Notes: generated from the letters alone by a model not told the origin. A stretch of DNA of 64,000 bases from Rhizobium sp. TH135 (GCF_002855515.1 NZ_PKRP01000005.1:248001-312000), one strand, 5' to 3'; positions 53,063-63,349 are shown, numbered from the stretch's first letter. Numbers and translations are program-made.

Positions 53063-54163
53063 ATGACAACATGCGTAAAGATCACGCCAATGATACGCCA
53101 TCATCGCAGGGATGCCGCGGACCGTTACGGGACTGACGTCTCGAGCAATGCGCCGGGATGGGAAGCCCAGCCGCAAACGGCGTCTTTCGCCAGTTCGCCA
53201 CTGACCGGTCCACGTGTCGTCACATTGGCCTATGACGGCCTCTGTACCTTCGAGTTCGGCGTTGCGGTGGAAGTGTTCGGCCTTGCCCGGCCGGAAATGG
53301 GAAAGAACTGGTATCGCCACGCCACAGCCGCCATTGAACCCGGCCTTTTGCGCGCAGCCGGCGGACTGACTGTGACGGCGACAGGAGGGCTGACACTCCT
53401 CGAAGAGGCCGATCTCATCGTCGTCCCCGGCTGGCGCGGGATCGCAGAGCCCGTCCCTGCCTCGCTGCTTCAGGCCTTGCGCGCCGCCCACAGCCGAGGT
53501 GCGCGACTGATGTCGCTCTGCTCCGGTGTAGCAGTGCTCGCCGCCACGGGTCTGCTCGATGGTCGCCGTGCCACCACCCATTGGCGCTATGCCGATGCGA
53601 TTGCGGCTCGCCATCCCGAAATCCGCCTCGACCCGGATGTGCTCTATGTCGACGAGGGCGAAATCCTGAGCGCCGCCGGAAGTGCGGCCGGCATTGATCT
53701 CTGTCTGCATGTGGTGCGCCGCGATTTCGGCGCAGAGGCCGCCAACAGCGTCGCCCGGCGCCTCGTCGTGCCACCCCATCGGGAGGGCGGCCAGGCGCAA
53801 TTTATCGTCAAGCCCGTGCCGCAGGAGCGAGAGGGCCAGCGACTTGGTCCACTGCTGGATTGGATCGACACCAATCTGCAGCGCGACGTGACACTCGCCG
53901 AGATGGCTGCCCGCGCCGGCATGAGCACACGGACCTTCCAGCGAAGGTTTCGCGACCTGACCGGCACAAGCCCCGGCGAGTTTCTGCTCACCCGCAGGCT
54001 GCGCCACGCATGCGATCTGCTGGAACGGCAGGCAAGACTGTCGCTTGATGACGTCGCGCTGGCCTCGGGCTTCGGCACGCCGGCAACGCTGCGTCACCAT
54101 TTTCGCGCGCGCCTCTCCACCAGTCCCGCGGCCTATCGAGCCCGTTTCGCACAGGCATCTTGA
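53063..54163 (+). CDS. ftrA: FtrA/GlxA-type AraC family regulator
   Basis: This 366-residue protein has an N-terminal DJ-1/PfpI-like domain (TLAYDGLCTFEFGVAVEVFG; LMSLCSGVAVLAATGLLDGR with the nucleophile-like Cys; TTHWRYADAIAARHPEIRL). A C-terminal AraC helix-turn-helix pair follows (VTLAEMAARAGMSTRTFQRR and LDDVALASGFGTPATLRHHF). This is the FtrA/GlxA architecture. It is divergent from the rhodanese gene and probably regulates it. ATG 53063 is the annotated start; ATG 53090 would shorten a disordered tail only. Confidence 0.88.
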   Translation: MTTCVKITPMIRHHRRDAADRYGTDVSSNAPGWEAQPQTASFASSPLTGPRVVTLAYDGLCTFEFGVAVEVFGLARPEMGKNWYRHATAAIEPGLLRAAGGLTVTATGGLTLLEEADLIVVPGWRGIAEPVPASLLQALRAAHSRGARLMSLCSGVAVLAATGLLDGRRATTHWRYADAIAARHPEIRLDPDVLYVDEGEILSAAGSAAGIDLCLHVVRRDFGAEAANSVARRLVVPPHREGGQAQFIVKPVPQEREGQRLGPLLDWIDTNLQRDVTLAEMAARAGMSTRTFQRRFRDLTGTSPGEFLLTRRLRHACDLLERQARLSLDDVALASGFGTPATLRHHFRARLSTSPAAYRARFAQAS

Positions 54164-54214
54164 GATAGATTTGGGTTTTATCGAAGGTTCGGTGGCGCAC
54201 AGGGCGCAGGAAGA

Positions 54215-54658
54215 TTAGCGCTCAGCCGATGCGGCGTCTTCCGCGCTTTCCTCGATCCGCTCCATATCGTCGTCGGACAGGCCGAAATGATGGCCGATTT
54301 CATGGATCAACACATGGGTGATGATGTCACCCAGCGTCTCCTCGTTCTCGGCCCAATAATCGAGGATCGGACGGCGGTAAAGGATGATGCGGTTCGGCAC
54401 CATGCCCGTTTCCATGGAAAATCGCTCGGACAGACCCTGGCCCTCGAACAGGCCCAGAAGATCAAAAGGCGTTTCGAGCGCCATGTCTTCGAACACTTCG
54501 TCGGTCGGGAAGTCAGTGATCTCGATGATGAGATCCTTGCTGAGGTCGCGGAATTCTTGCGGCAGGTGGCCATAGGCCTCGATCGCCAGCGACTCGAATG
54601 TGCTGATCGTCGGGGCGTGCCGTTCGTGCCAATCCTCGCTCTGGTCTATGCGGGCCAT
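54215..54658 (-). CDS. zincin-like metallopeptidase family protein (DUF1025)
   Basis: This 147-residue protein has the zinc motif THVLIHEIGHHFGLSDDDME near the C-terminus (HExxH, third ligand likely His or Asp five residues later). The family start APTISTFESLAIEAYGHLPQ and RIILYRRPILDYWAENEETL are present. It is a minimal cytoplasmic zincin of unknown substrate, widely present in alphaproteobacteria. The gene stands alone between ftrA and imuA. Confidence 0.9.
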   Translation of the reverse strand: MARIDQSEDWHERHAPTISTFESLAIEAYGHLPQEFRDLSKDLIIEITDFPTDEVFEDMALETPFDLLGLFEGQGLSERFSMETGMVPNRIILYRRPILDYWAENEETLGDIITHVLIHEIGHHFGLSDDDMERIEESAEDAASAER

Positions 54659-54781
54659 GAATACTCCTTACTGCCCCGAGATATAGGATGTTTGCAGCGC
54701 CATTTCGAGAGTGAATTCAATAGAGGAATAAATTCTCATTTGAATCCGGTTGACTCTCGCGCGAAGCTCTGGAATCCATAG

Positions 54782-54796
54782 GAACAAATAGAGAAC
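54782..54796 (+). promoter_or_regulatory. LexA (SOS) box before imuA
   Basis: GAAC-AAATAGA-GAAC is an exact match to the alphaproteobacterial LexA consensus GAAC-N7-GAAC, 22 bp before the imuA start codon. DNA damage should therefore induce imuA-imuB-dnaE2. Confidence 0.88.
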
Positions 54797-54817
54797 AATT
54801 CACCAGGAGAGATCGTC

Positions 54818-55744
54818 ATGGGCGAGAGCCCTCAGGCGCGCGAGACCCTTTTTGCCTTGCGAGAGGCGATTGCCCGGATCGAGGGAAAGCCGGACCATGC
54901 CGCGCGCCTGACGGCGGGCATGAGCCCGCAGGCAGCACAAGCAGCGCCTGAGGAAAAGCGGGAGAGGCAAGGGCTTTTCGATGCCATGATGGGTGAGATC
55001 CTTGCCCGGGGAACGCTGGTTGAACTGAGAGGTCTGCGGTTGCAGCAGGCAGGCTCTGTGACCGGCTTCGGTTTGGCCCTTGCCCTCATGGCTGCGGGAC
55101 AGACTGAAAAGGTGAGGCAGCGCCTGCTATTTGTCGCCGATCCCCATGTCGTGCGCGAAGCCGGCCTTGCCTATGCACCGGGCCTCCTCGACTTCGGCCT
55201 GTCCACTGCCGGGCTGGTCCATGCCCTGCCACGCCGCATCGAGGATGCGCTGTGGCTCACAGAGGCAGCACTCGCCTCGCGCGCCTTTTCCACCGTGCTT
55301 TTCGAAGTGCACGGCAATCCAAAGAAATTCGGCCTCACCGAGAGCCGGCGCCTGAGCCTGAAAGCTCGCGCCACCGGTGGCAGGCTGTTGATCCTCCGCC
55401 AGGCGGGCGAGGAGGAGGCTTCCAGCGCTCTTCTTCGCCTGTCTGTCGAACCCGCGCCGGCGGCGGCGCGCCATCTCGCCGACGGGTCCCTGCTGGGCGG
55501 CAGCATCGGGTCACCCGTCTTTCACATCACACTTGAGAAATCCCGCATCCCGGGCTCACCCGAACTCATTCTGGAGTGGAATTCCGATGAACGCCGCCTT
55601 CACCTCTACGACCATTTCAAATCATCTGGTCTCGGATCGCCGCATCCTCTCGCTCTTTTTCCCCAAACTGCCGACAGACCGCATCGCCCGGCGCCGATGG
55701 GGTCTCTCCTGGCGTTTACCCCCCGCCTCGACCGCGCATCCTGA
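54818..55744 (+). CDS. imuA: SOS mutagenesis protein ImuA
   Basis: This 308-residue RecA/SulA-like fold protein is the first gene of the SOS mutasome operon. Seen: LFALREAIARIEGKPDHAAR, GEILARGTLVELRGLRLQQA, GFGLALALMAAGQTEKVRQR and the Walker-like region LFVADPHVVREAGLAYAPG. AGGAGAGATCGTC precedes ATG. ImuA helps ImuB and the error-prone polymerase DnaE2. The frame runs 158 bp beyond the imuB start; the last part ([20 protein letters not shown]) lies over imuB and is lineage-specific or read-through in nature. Confidence 0.9.
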   Translation: MGESPQARETLFALREAIARIEGKPDHAARLTAGMSPQAAQAAPEEKRERQGLFDAMMGEILARGTLVELRGLRLQQAGSVTGFGLALALMAAGQTEKVRQRLLFVADPHVVREAGLAYAPGLLDFGLSTAGLVHALPRRIEDALWLTEAALASRAFSTVLFEVHGNPKKFGLTESRRLSLKARATGGRLLILRQAGEEEASSALLRLSVEPAPAAARHLADGSLLGGSIGSPVFHITLEKSRIPGSPELILEWNSDERRLHLYDHFKSSGLGSPHPLALFPQTADRPHRPAPMGSLLAFTPRLDRAS

Positions 55745-57212
55745 ATATCCGCCGCTGGCCTGTGCCGGCCGGGTGGCGAATGCCATGCGCATCACGGCAC
55801 TGGACGAGACATCGGAAACCTTTGGTCTCCGGATCGGACAAGGTCTGGCCGAAGCGCGTGCCATCTGTGCGAACCTCGACGTGATCGAGGCCGATCCCGC
55901 AGCAGACCGCACGCTGCTCAACGCCATCGCGGACTGGTGCGACCGCTACACCCCCTTGGTGGCCCTGGACGGTGACGACGGCCTGATGCTGGATATCACT
56001 GGCTGCGCCCATCTCTTCGGTGGCGAAGAAAAACTGCTCGAGGATGCCGAGCGCCGCCTGACAGCTTTCGGCCTCGCCGTCCGCATTGCGGTCGGCCCGA
56101 CACCGGGCCTCGCACGCGCCTGTAGCCGCTTTGGCGGTCCGCAGCGTGTCACACCGTCCGAGGCAGCCGCAGCACTCGCCCCCCTGCCACTCGCATCGCT
56201 GCGCCTTGAGCCCCAGACGGTCATCGATCTCGCCCGGGTTGGCCTGAAGACGGTTGCCGACCTGCTCGCAGCCTCCAGACCACCCATCACGCGCCGCTTC
56301 GGCGCGGGTCCGATGCTGCGTCTTGATCAGGCCCTCGGCCGGGAAGGCGAACCGATCTCGCCACGCCGCCATCTGCCACTCCTGTCCGCTGAACGCCGCC
56401 TCGCCGAACCGATCATGACCGAGGATCAGGTCCTTGATCTCGCCGGCCGTCTGGCAGCAGGCCTGAAGACATCGCTTGAGGCACGCGGCGAAGGCGGTCG
56501 CCTCTTCGAACTTCTGGTATTCCGCGTTGACGGCCGTGTCTTCCGCATCGAGGTCAGCGCCTCCGCCCCTTTGCGTGATGCAACCCGCATCCGGTCGCTG
56601 TTCGAGGAGCGGCTCGCCGTGCTGCGGGATGATCTCGACGCCGGCTTCGGCTTCGAACTCGTCCGCCTCAACGTGCTCTTGAGCGAGACCTTCGATGCCC
56701 GCCAACCGGCCCTCGCCGGAGAGGAGGGCAACTCCGAAGGCCTAACCCGTTTTCTGGATCAGGTTTCAGCCCGTTTGGGCGAGCGCGCCTTGCGACTGCC
56801 CGTGCCGCTTGCCAGCCATTGGCCGGAGAGAGCGACAATGCATGCGACGGCAAGTGATGCGCTGAAGGGGCTCGATATCCCGGGGGCCCGGATGGATATG
56901 GCCGCAAGGCCGGTTCGCGGCCTGCGTCCCTTGCGGCTGCTCGATCGTCCTGAAGAGGTCGAGGTCATGTCCGCCGTGCCCGACGGCCCGCCGGCAAGCT
57001 TCCGCTGGCGTCGTGTCCAGCGGCGCATCCTGCGGGCAGAAGGACCGGAACGGCTTGCCCCGGAATGGTGGGTCGATGGCGAGGATGCCCCGCCGCGGGA
57101 TTATTTCCGCATCGAGGACACCGAAGGCCAACGCTTCTGGCTTTATCGCCAGGGCCTCTATGAGCGGCGAACCGTCCACCCGACCTGGTTCCTCCAGGGC
57201 TTCTTTGCGTGA
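55587..57212 (+). CDS. imuB: SOS mutagenesis Y-family polymerase-like protein ImuB
   Basis: This 541-residue Y-family-like protein has [20 protein letters not shown] at the N-terminus, lacking the catalytic D-x-D of real Y-polymerases. Later [40 protein letters not shown] and [17 protein letters not shown] follow; the C-terminal ends [11 protein letters not shown] as in other ImuB proteins. It acts as a scaffold between the beta clamp, ImuA and DnaE2. ATG 55587 is chosen for CTGGAGTGG upstream. It overlaps imuA by 158 bp and precedes dnaE2 by 10 bp. Confidence 0.92.
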   Translation: MNAAFTSTTISNHLVSDRRILSLFFPKLPTDRIARRRWGLSWRLPPASTAHPEYPPLACAGRVANAMRITALDETSETFGLRIGQGLAEARAICANLDVIEADPAADRTLLNAIADWCDRYTPLVALDGDDGLMLDITGCAHLFGGEEKLLEDAERRLTAFGLAVRIAVGPTPGLARACSRFGGPQRVTPSEAAAALAPLPLASLRLEPQTVIDLARVGLKTVADLLAASRPPITRRFGAGPMLRLDQALGREGEPISPRRHLPLLSAERRLAEPIMTEDQVLDLAGRLAAGLKTSLEARGEGGRLFELLVFRVDGRVFRIEVSASAPLRDATRIRSLFEERLAVLRDDLDAGFGFELVRLNVLLSETFDARQPALAGEEGNSEGLTRFLDQVSARLGERALRLPVPLASHWPERATMHATASDALKGLDIPGARMDMAARPVRGLRPLRLLDRPEEVEVMSAVPDGPPASFRWRRVQRRILRAEGPERLAPEWWVDGEDAPPRDYFRIEDTEGQRFWLYRQGLYERRTVHPTWFLQGFFA

Positions 57213-57222
57213 GGCAAACGCG

Positions 57223-60200
57223 ATGACCATGAGGCCCTTTTACGAGATCGGACTGCGCAGCAATTTCTCCTTTCTGGATGGCGCCTCCCATCCCGAGGAA
57301 CTGGTGGAACAGGCACTTTCCCTTGGCCTTTCCGGCCTCGGTCTTGCCGATCGAAATACGGTTGCGGGTGTCGTGCGCCTGCATGCTTCGGCCAAGCTGA
57401 ACGGTCTCGAATTTCGCCCTGGTGCCCGTCTCCTCTTTGATGACGGCACGCCGGAGCTTCTCGCCTATCCGATGAACCGCAAGGGGTGGGGCCATCTCTG
57501 TCGAATGCTGAGCGCCGGCAATCTGCGTTCGAAAAAGGGCATCTGCACGCTTTGGGAGACCGATCTCCGCGACTGGGCGGAACATCTTCTTTTTATTGCC
57601 ATACCGCCTTCACTGCCCAAAGTGGCCGATGTCGAGAGGTTCGAGACGGCGCTTGCCCGTATCAGGCCCTGGCTTGGGGATCGCCTGCATCTGGCTCTCG
57701 TTCCTCGCTATGACGGCCTCGACAACAAGACCTTCAGCGAGCTCGACGGGATAGCGAGAAGGCTCGGCCTTCCGCTCATCGCGACAAACGATGCATTCTA
57801 CCATGCTCCGGAACGCAAACCCGTGGCCGACGTGGTCGTGGCAATCCGAGAGCATGTGCCGATTGCCGAAGCCGGCTTGCGCCTGCATGCCCATGCCGAA
57901 CGGCACCTGAAAAGCCCGACCGAAATGGCGCGCCTGTTCCGTGCCTGGCCGGAAGCCATCGACAACAATGTCCACTTCTTTAGCCGGCTTCAATTTTCTC
58001 TCGATGAACTGTCCCACCAGTATCCCGACGAGATCTTCGACGGCGAATCTCCGGCTTTGGCGCTGCGCCGGCTGACCTATGAAGGTGCACGAAAGCGCTA
58101 CCCGGATGAAATTCCCCGCAAGGTCCTCGGCCTTCTCGACTATGAGCTGAAACTGATCGCCGAGAAGCGTTACGAGCCCTATTTTCTGACGGTCTACCGC
58201 ATCGTCTGTCATGCGCGCGACGTGGGCATCCTCTGCCAAGGCCGCGGGTCTGCCGCCAATTCCGCTGTCTGCTTCTGCCTCGGCATCACCGAAGTGGACC
58301 CACAGAAGACGACCCTGCTCTTTGATCGCTTCCTGTCCACCGAACGCGATGAACCGCCTGACATCGATGTCGACTTCGAGCACGAGAAGCGCGAGGAGGT
58401 GATCCGGTTCATCTACGAGACCTATGGCCGGGAACATGCGGCGCTGACGGCCGCCGTCATCAGCTACCGCGCCCGCTCGGCCGGCCGCGAGGTCGCCAAG
58501 GCATTCGGCATGTCGGATGATGTTCAATCGGCGCTTGCAGGCTCGATCTGGGGCTGGTGGACCAGCGATTTCACCGAGGATCAGGCAAAGGCCGCCGGGC
58601 TCGACCTCAAGGATCCGACCACCCGCCACGTCCTCGCCTATGCCCAGGCCTTGCAGAATTTTCCGAGACATCTCTCCCAGCATGTCGGCGGCTTTGTCAT
58701 CACCCGGGACCGCCTCGACGAAGTCGTCCCGATCATGAACACGGCGGACGGCCGCTACATGGTCGAATGGGACAAGGACGATCTCGATACGCTGAAGATC
58801 CTCAAGATCGACGTGCTGGCGCTCGGCATGCTCACCTGCCTGGCCAAGGCCTTCAAGCTGCTTTCCAGCCATTATGAGCGCCACGAGACCCTCGCCTCGG
58901 TCAACGAAGACCAGCGCGGCGAAGTCTACGACATGATCTGCCGTGCCGATACGCTCGGCGTCTTCCAGATCGAAAGCCGGGCCCAGATGAGCATGCTGCC
59001 CCGGCTGAAACCGCGCGAGTTCTACGATCTGGTCATCGAGGTCGCCATCGTCCGCCCCGGCCCGATCCAGGGCAACATGGTCCATCCCTATCTCAAGCGA
59101 CGTGCGGACAAACTCGCGGGCCGGCCGATCGACTATCCCAGTCCCGAACTCCGCCAGGTGCTGGAGCGTACGCTGGGCGTGCCGCTCTTCCAGGAACAGG
59201 CCATGCAGATCGCCATCACTGCTGCCGGTTTCACCCCCGCCGAAGCCGACAAGCTGCGCCGCGCCATGGCAACCTTCCGCCGCACCGGTCAGGTTTCCAG
59301 CTTCCAGAAACGCATGGTCGAAGGCATGGTCGAACGCGGTTACGACCCGGACTTCGCCGCCCGCTGCTTCAGCCAGATCGAGGGTTTCGGCGAATATGGT
59401 TTCCCGGAAAGCCATGCGGCCTCCTTCGCCCTGCTCGTCTACGTCTCCTGCTGGTTCAAGGCCTTCTATCCGGACATCTTCTGTGCCGCGATCCTGAATT
59501 CCCAGCCGATGGGCTTCTATGCGCCGGGCCAGCTGGTGCGCGATGCCCGCGAGCACGGCGTCGAGATCAGGCCCGTCGACGTCAATCATTCCGTCTGGGA
59601 TTGCACGCTGGAAGGAGATGAACAGGAGAAGCCCGCCTTCGATCCCGCCCGCATTGCATCTCGCCACCGCTCCATGGCCCGTGTGATCAAGAGCAGCCAT
59701 GCCGTGCGTCTTGGTTTTCGCCAGATCAAGGGTATCTCGGAGAGCGAAATGGCGCTTCTCGTCGAGAGGCGTGGGCAAGGTTATGATTCCGTCCGGGACC
59801 TCTGGCTGCGCACGCGCCTGCCCCGCGCAGCGATCGAGAAACTCGCCGATGCTGATTGCTTTTCCTCTCTCGGTCTTAACCGACGCGATGCGCTTTGGGC
59901 CGCCCAGGCGCTCGATGCGGGAGCGGCCGTCGAAGACCTGCCGCTCTTCCTGACACTTCCGGGCGCCGATCTGCAGCAGGAGGCAGAGGTGATCCTACCT
60001 CGCATGCTGCCGGGCGAAGAAGTCCTCAGCGATTATCGGACCCTGTCCTTTTCGCTCAAGGCCCACCCCTTGTCCTTCCTGCGCGAGGCCATGCAGCGGG
60101 CAGGCCTCAAATCGGCGGCCGACCTTGAAAACATGGCCCATGGGGCGAAGGTGGAGATCGCCGGCCTGGTTCTGGTGCGCCAGCGCCCGGGTTCGGCCAA

Positions 60201-60609
60201 GGGCGTGATCTTCATGACGCTGGAGGACGAGACAGGCACGACGAACGCCATTGTTTGGCCGAAAGTCTTCGAGCGCTATCGGCCGGTCGTCATGGGCGCA
60301 AGACTGGTTGCCATACGTGGACGCCTGCAAAAGGCGCATGGGGTCATCCATGTCGTGGCCGACCATCTGGTCGATGCCAGCGCCCGGCTCGGCCTGTTGC
60401 TCGAAGACTTGAAGACCTTCGATACGCTTGCCCATGCAGACGAAGTCCGCCGACCGGCAATCGACCCGCGTCAGGCAAAGCGCGAGAAACAGGCGCGCGC
60501 CATGCCGACAAAGCCGGCGCCCGTGCTGCCGGTTGCCGCACCGCCGCCGGGCCATCCCCGCCGCAGTGCCATGGCCGATCTCATGCCGAAGGGCCGCAAC
60601 TTTCACTGA
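57223..60609 (+). CDS. dnaE2: error-prone DNA polymerase DnaE2
   Basis: This 1128-residue family C polymerase has an N-terminal PHP domain ([20 protein letters not shown] to about residue 270). The palm holds the catalytic Asp residues in [20 protein letters not shown] (about residue 385) and [20 protein letters not shown]. The fingers include GYPESHA-like [21 protein letters not shown]-terminal OB domain ([20 protein letters not shown]) is present. DnaE2 performs damage-tolerance synthesis with ImuA and ImuB. ATG 57223 has GAGGCAAACGCG upstream; the frame open into imuB is not used. Confidence 0.96.
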   Translation: MTMRPFYEIGLRSNFSFLDGASHPEELVEQALSLGLSGLGLADRNTVAGVVRLHASAKLNGLEFRPGARLLFDDGTPELLAYPMNRKGWGHLCRMLSAGNLRSKKGICTLWETDLRDWAEHLLFIAIPPSLPKVADVERFETALARIRPWLGDRLHLALVPRYDGLDNKTFSELDGIARRLGLPLIATNDAFYHAPERKPVADVVVAIREHVPIAEAGLRLHAHAERHLKSPTEMARLFRAWPEAIDNNVHFFSRLQFSLDELSHQYPDEIFDGESPALALRRLTYEGARKRYPDEIPRKVLGLLDYELKLIAEKRYEPYFLTVYRIVCHARDVGILCQGRGSAANSAVCFCLGITEVDPQKTTLLFDRFLSTERDEPPDIDVDFEHEKREEVIRFIYETYGREHAALTAAVISYRARSAGREVAKAFGMSDDVQSALAGSIWGWWTSDFTEDQAKAAGLDLKDPTTRHVLAYAQALQNFPRHLSQHVGGFVITRDRLDEVVPIMNTADGRYMVEWDKDDLDTLKILKIDVLALGMLTCLAKAFKLLSSHYERHETLASVNEDQRGEVYDMICRADTLGVFQIESRAQMSMLPRLKPREFYDLVIEVAIVRPGPIQGNMVHPYLKRRADKLAGRPIDYPSPELRQVLERTLGVPLFQEQAMQIAITAAGFTPAEADKLRRAMATFRRTGQVSSFQKRMVEGMVERGYDPDFAARCFSQIEGFGEYGFPESHAASFALLVYVSCWFKAFYPDIFCAAILNSQPMGFYAPGQLVRDAREHGVEIRPVDVNHSVWDCTLEGDEQEKPAFDPARIASRHRSMARVIKSSHAVRLGFRQIKGISESEMALLVERRGQGYDSVRDLWLRTRLPRAAIEKLADADCFSSLGLNRRDALWAAQALDAGAAVEDLPLFLTLPGADLQQEAEVILPRMLPGEEVLSDYRTLSFSLKAHPLSFLREAMQRAGLKSAADLENMAHGAKVEIAGLVLVRQRPGSAKGVIFMTLEDETGTTNAIVWPKVFERYRPVVMGARLVAIRGRLQKAHGVIHVVADHLVDASARLGLLLEDLKTFDTLAHADEVRRPAIDPRQAKREKQARAMPTKPAPVLPVAAPPPGHPRRSAMADLMPKGRNFH

Positions 60610-60727
60610 CGGATCTGGTGCAGGGTCGGATCACATCTATCCGCTTGCCTGCGATTTTTCTTGACAAAGCGCATCGTGTTTACGAGAAAGACGACAGTGA
60701 ATGTCATGTTTGTCGAGTGCCCCGACC

Positions 60728-61051
60728 ATGCTGGTCTGCAGCTGCAATTACATCACCGATAAGGAGATCAAGGCGGTCATCACCGAGATGCTCGATGAAG
60801 ACTGTTGGCAGCTGATCGTTCCTGGCAAAGTGTATCACGCCATGGGCAAGCGCGGCCGCTGCTGCGGATGCTTCCCCAATGTGGTAGACCTCATCATTCG
60901 CACCACCGAAGAATATCATGCCGTGCGCAAGACCGAGGAAACCAAGGTCATCAACTTCATGGAGCGCCTGAAGCAGTTCCATGAAGAGCAGAAGGCAGCG
61001 CTTGCCGAGCGCCGTCAGGCCTTGACCGCCGCGCGCCGCGCTGCAGGCTGA
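60728..61051 (+). CDS. bfd: bacterioferritin-associated ferredoxin (extended)
   Basis: This 107-residue [2Fe-2S] protein starts MLVCSCNYITDKEIKAVITE and has the second Cys pair in KRGRCCGCFPNVVDLIIR, the Bfd (Fer2_BFD) pattern. It passes electrons to bacterioferritin to release iron. It is longer than the typical 60-75 residues: residues about 65-107 form a charged helix (EETKVINFMERLKQFHEEQK, ending in a basic ARRQALTAARRAAG-like tail). A start at ATG 60728 gives the correct N-terminus. It lies 226 bp before bfr. Confidence 0.92.
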   Translation: MLVCSCNYITDKEIKAVITEMLDEDCWQLIVPGKVYHAMGKRGRCCGCFPNVVDLIIRTTEEYHAVRKTEETKVINFMERLKQFHEEQKAALAERRQALTAARRAAG

Positions 61052-61193
61052 ACCTCCTCAACCAGATCCTCTCGAGATCCTATCTTAATTGGCTTCCGTC
61101 CTGCGAAGCCGGTAGCCGTGACCACTGTGCATAAGGCACCCCTCGGCCACATGCGCCTGCACGGTCATAGCTGTCTTGCGCGACCCCTCCGAA

Positions 61194-61208
61194 TTAGAAC
61201 CCTTCTAA
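61194..61208. promoter_or_regulatory. ICE motif (Irr site) before bfr
   Basis: TTAGAACCCTTCTAA is a perfect inverted repeat (TTAGAA-N3-TTCTAA) that matches the rhizobial iron-control element bound by Irr (TTTAGAA-N3-TTCTAAA). It lies 70 bp upstream of the bfr start, as expected for Irr repression of iron storage at low iron. Confidence 0.75.
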
Positions 61209-61277
61209 AAAATACTCGACAGCTTCGGATGCTGACGCTAGAGTTCCATCATTGATTTCATACGAAGGAAGAAATTC

Positions 61278-61763
61278 ATGAAGGGTGATCAGAAGGTCAT
61301 TGAACGGCTCAACGAGGCGCTGTTTCTCGAACTTGGCGCAGTGAACCAGTACTGGCTGCATTACCGCCTGCTGAACGACTGGGGCTACACGAAGCTCGCC
61401 AAGAAGGAGCGCGCCGAGTCGATCGAGGAAATGCAGCACGCAGACAAGATCATCGACCGGATCATCTTCCTCGAAGGCCACCCGAACCTGCAGCAGGTCG
61501 CCCCGCTGCGCATCGGCCAGAACGTCAAGGAAGTGCTTGAGGCAGATCTCGCCGGCGAATACGACGCCCGCACCTCCTACAAGGCCTCGCGCGATATCTG
61601 TTACCAGGCTGGCGACTATGTCTCGATGAAGATCTTCGAACAACTCCTGATCGACGAGGAAGGCCACATCGACTTCCTCGAAACGCAGCTCGAGCTTCTC
61701 TCCAAGATCGGCGAAGAGAAATACGGCCAGCTGAACGCAGATTCGGCCGACTCGGCCGAATAA
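61278..61763 (+). CDS. bfr: bacterioferritin
   Basis: This 161-residue haem-containing ferritin has the diiron ligands in [20 protein letters not shown] (Glu18-type) and [20 protein letters not shown] (Glu51, Met52 as haem ligand, His54). Further ligands sit in [18 protein letters not shown] and [14 protein letters not shown]. It stores iron as ferric mineral. An ICE motif lies before it, and the reductant ferredoxin gene is the next one upstream. A terminator follows. Confidence 0.97.
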   Translation: MKGDQKVIERLNEALFLELGAVNQYWLHYRLLNDWGYTKLAKKERAESIEEMQHADKIIDRIIFLEGHPNLQQVAPLRIGQNVKEVLEADLAGEYDARTSYKASRDICYQAGDYVSMKIFEQLLIDEEGHIDFLETQLELLSKIGEEKYGQLNADSADSAE

Positions 61764-61786
61764 TCGGCTGCAGCTTCTGTCATGAA

Positions 61787-61809
61787 GGCCCCGTTCGCGG
61801 GGCCTTTTT
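61787..61809 (+). terminator. terminator after bfr
   Basis: GGCCCCG (61787-61793) pairs with CGGGGCC (61798-61804) around the stable tetraloop TTCG, followed by five Ts. Confidence 0.92.
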
Positions 61810-61857
61810 CGTTTTCGGCTTTGCTAGCCGCCCGGGCAGCTCCGATACCAGCCGGGA

Positions 61858-62697
61858 TCAGCGTTCCCGTCGCGCCATGAATGCCAGCCGCTCGAACAGA
61901 TGCACGTCTTGCTCGTTCTTCAACAGTGCACCGTGCAGCTTCGGCAGCGCATTCTTCGCCTCGCCGCGCAGGTCCGCCGGATCGACATCCTCGGCGACCA
62001 GAAGCCGGATCCAATCCAGCGCTTCCGATGTCGAAGGCTTCTTCTTCAGCCCCGGCGTTTCTCGGATCTCGTAGAATTGGGTAAGTGCATTGCGCAGCAA
62101 CGTCTTCTTGATGCCCGGATAGTGGACCTCGACGATCTTCTCGAGGATCTCGGCATCGGGAAAGCGGATGTAGTGGAAGAAGCAGCGCCGCAGGAAAGCG
62201 TCGGGAAGCTCCTTCTCGTTGTTTGAGGTGATAATGACGATCGGCCTGACCCGGGCCTTCACCGTCTCGCCCGTCTCGTAGACATGGAACTCCATGCGGT
62301 CGAGTTCCTGCAGCAGATCGTTTGGAAACTCGATATCCGCCTTGTCGATCTCGTCGATCAGCAGAACGGACTTCTTGTCGGCGGCAAAGGCTTGCCAGAG
62401 CTTGCCCTGGCGAATGTAATTCTTGACGTCGTTGACACGACCGTCGCCCAGCTGGCTGTCGCGCAGGCGCGAGACGGCATCATATTCGTAGAGCCCCTGC
62501 TGCGCCTTGGTCGTCGATTTGACGTTCCATTCCAGCATCTCGAGCCCAAGGGCCGCAGCCACCTGACGGGCAAGCTCGGTCTTGCCGGTACCGGGCTCAC
62601 CTTTGACCAGCAGCGGTCGCTCCAACCGGATGGCAGCATTCACCGCGATCATCAGATCCTTGTCGGCAACGTAGTCGGCGGTCCCCTGGAACTGCAT
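61858..62697 (-). CDS. MoxR family AAA+ ATPase
   Basis: This 279-residue ATPase has Walker A VKGEPGTGKTELARQ (about residue 35), Walker B SVLLIDEIDKADIEFPND, sensor-1 IVIITSNNEKELPDAFLRRC and the MoxR insert-like YDAVSRLRDSQLGDGRVND. MoxR proteins usually work with a VWA-domain partner encoded next door to mature metal-cofactor or complex proteins. No such partner follows here: downstream on this strand is only the bfr terminator. Function in the cell remains unknown. Confidence 0.92.
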   Translation of the reverse strand: MQFQGTADYVADKDLMIAVNAAIRLERPLLVKGEPGTGKTELARQVAAALGLEMLEWNVKSTTKAQQGLYEYDAVSRLRDSQLGDGRVNDVKNYIRQGKLWQAFAADKKSVLLIDEIDKADIEFPNDLLQELDRMEFHVYETGETVKARVRPIVIITSNNEKELPDAFLRRCFFHYIRFPDAEILEKIVEVHYPGIKKTLLRNALTQFYEIRETPGLKKKPSTSEALDWIRLLVAEDVDPADLRGEAKNALPKLHGALLKNEQDVHLFERLAFMARRER

Positions 62698-63058
62698 TGT
62701 GTCTCAGCCTCGTTCATCCTTGGCCGCAACCTAGTCACGCGCGTCACGGGGCGCAAGCGCGGCCCCGCTTTCGCCCTTACACCAGATAAAGCTTGTATTT
62801 TGGCGCCAATCTGACAGGCTGTTTTCCACGAACGCTGATGCGTGTCCGTCTGCACGTGCCCCATCCGCAAGGACGGACTTTCCGGCACCGGACATCACCG
62901 ACCTTCTCCACGACCCGACTATAGCCGTCCGGACAGCACTGTCCGACAGCCAAGATCCGCACAACGGCAGGCTCCCGAAGACCGGCAGGACGTTTCGTCT
63001 GATCCGCAGGTCATCGGACGCCTGCCACGACCGCAGCTTCTCAGCTGCAGGAGACCCC
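62698..63058. other. 361-bp gap before the small-protein genes
   Basis: No supported gene. It holds the moxR promoter side on the left and the leader of the small gene at 63059 on the right. A perfect inverted repeat CGGACAG-CA-CTGTCCG is at 62930-62945. CTGCAGGAGACCCC before ATG 63059 gives its ribosome-binding site. Short frames here are not supported by codon use or homology I recognise. Confidence 0.5.
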
Positions 63059-63349
63059 ATGACCAGACACGTCTATTCCATTGGCGACACAGTGGTTCTG
63101 AAGGACGGCCCCGTCCGTCTCGCTCGCAGCAACGGTGCCTGCAAGGTGCTGGCAACCCTGCCCGAGACGGGTGGAAGCCGCCAGTACCGCGTTCGGTTCG
63201 AAAGCGAGAGCTTCGACCGTTGCATCGCCGAAGCCGACATCGATCCCAGCCGCAGCAAAGCATCTGCCCGGGTACCGGCGCCTGCCAACACCCCGAAGAA
63301 GGAAAGCACATCATGGCTAAAGGCCAACAGCGTTCGAACCGCGAAGTAA
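63059..63349 (+). CDS. small conserved-looking protein, SH3/KOW-like
   Basis: This 96-residue protein is not recognised by name. The first 60 residues (VYSIGDTVVLKDGPVRLARS, then RQYRVRFESESFDRCIAEAD) look like a small beta-barrel of the SH3/KOW type. The tail (SKASARVPAPANTPKKESTS onward) is disordered and basic. AGGAGACCCC precedes the ATG. Its last 37 bp overlap a second small gene in another frame. Such barrel proteins in rhizobia are annotated hypothetical; a nucleic-acid or ribosome role is only a guess. Confidence 0.72.
   Translation: MTRHVYSIGDTVVLKDGPVRLARSNGACKVLATLPETGGSRQYRVRFESESFDRCIAEADIDPSRSKASARVPAPANTPKKESTSWLKANSVRTAK

Noticed and set aside
55533..55586. Earlier imuB start at 55533
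   Set aside because: The ribosome-binding site CTGGAGTGG and the usual ImuB N-terminus favour ATG 55587.
57610..59778. 722-codon open frame antisense to dnaE2
   Set aside because: It lies fully inside the sense polymerase gene and encodes no recognisable domain.
62930..62945. Inverted repeat CGGACAG-CA-CTGTCCG as terminator
   Set aside because: It lies far from gene ends and has no T run; it may be an operator but there is no second site to support this.
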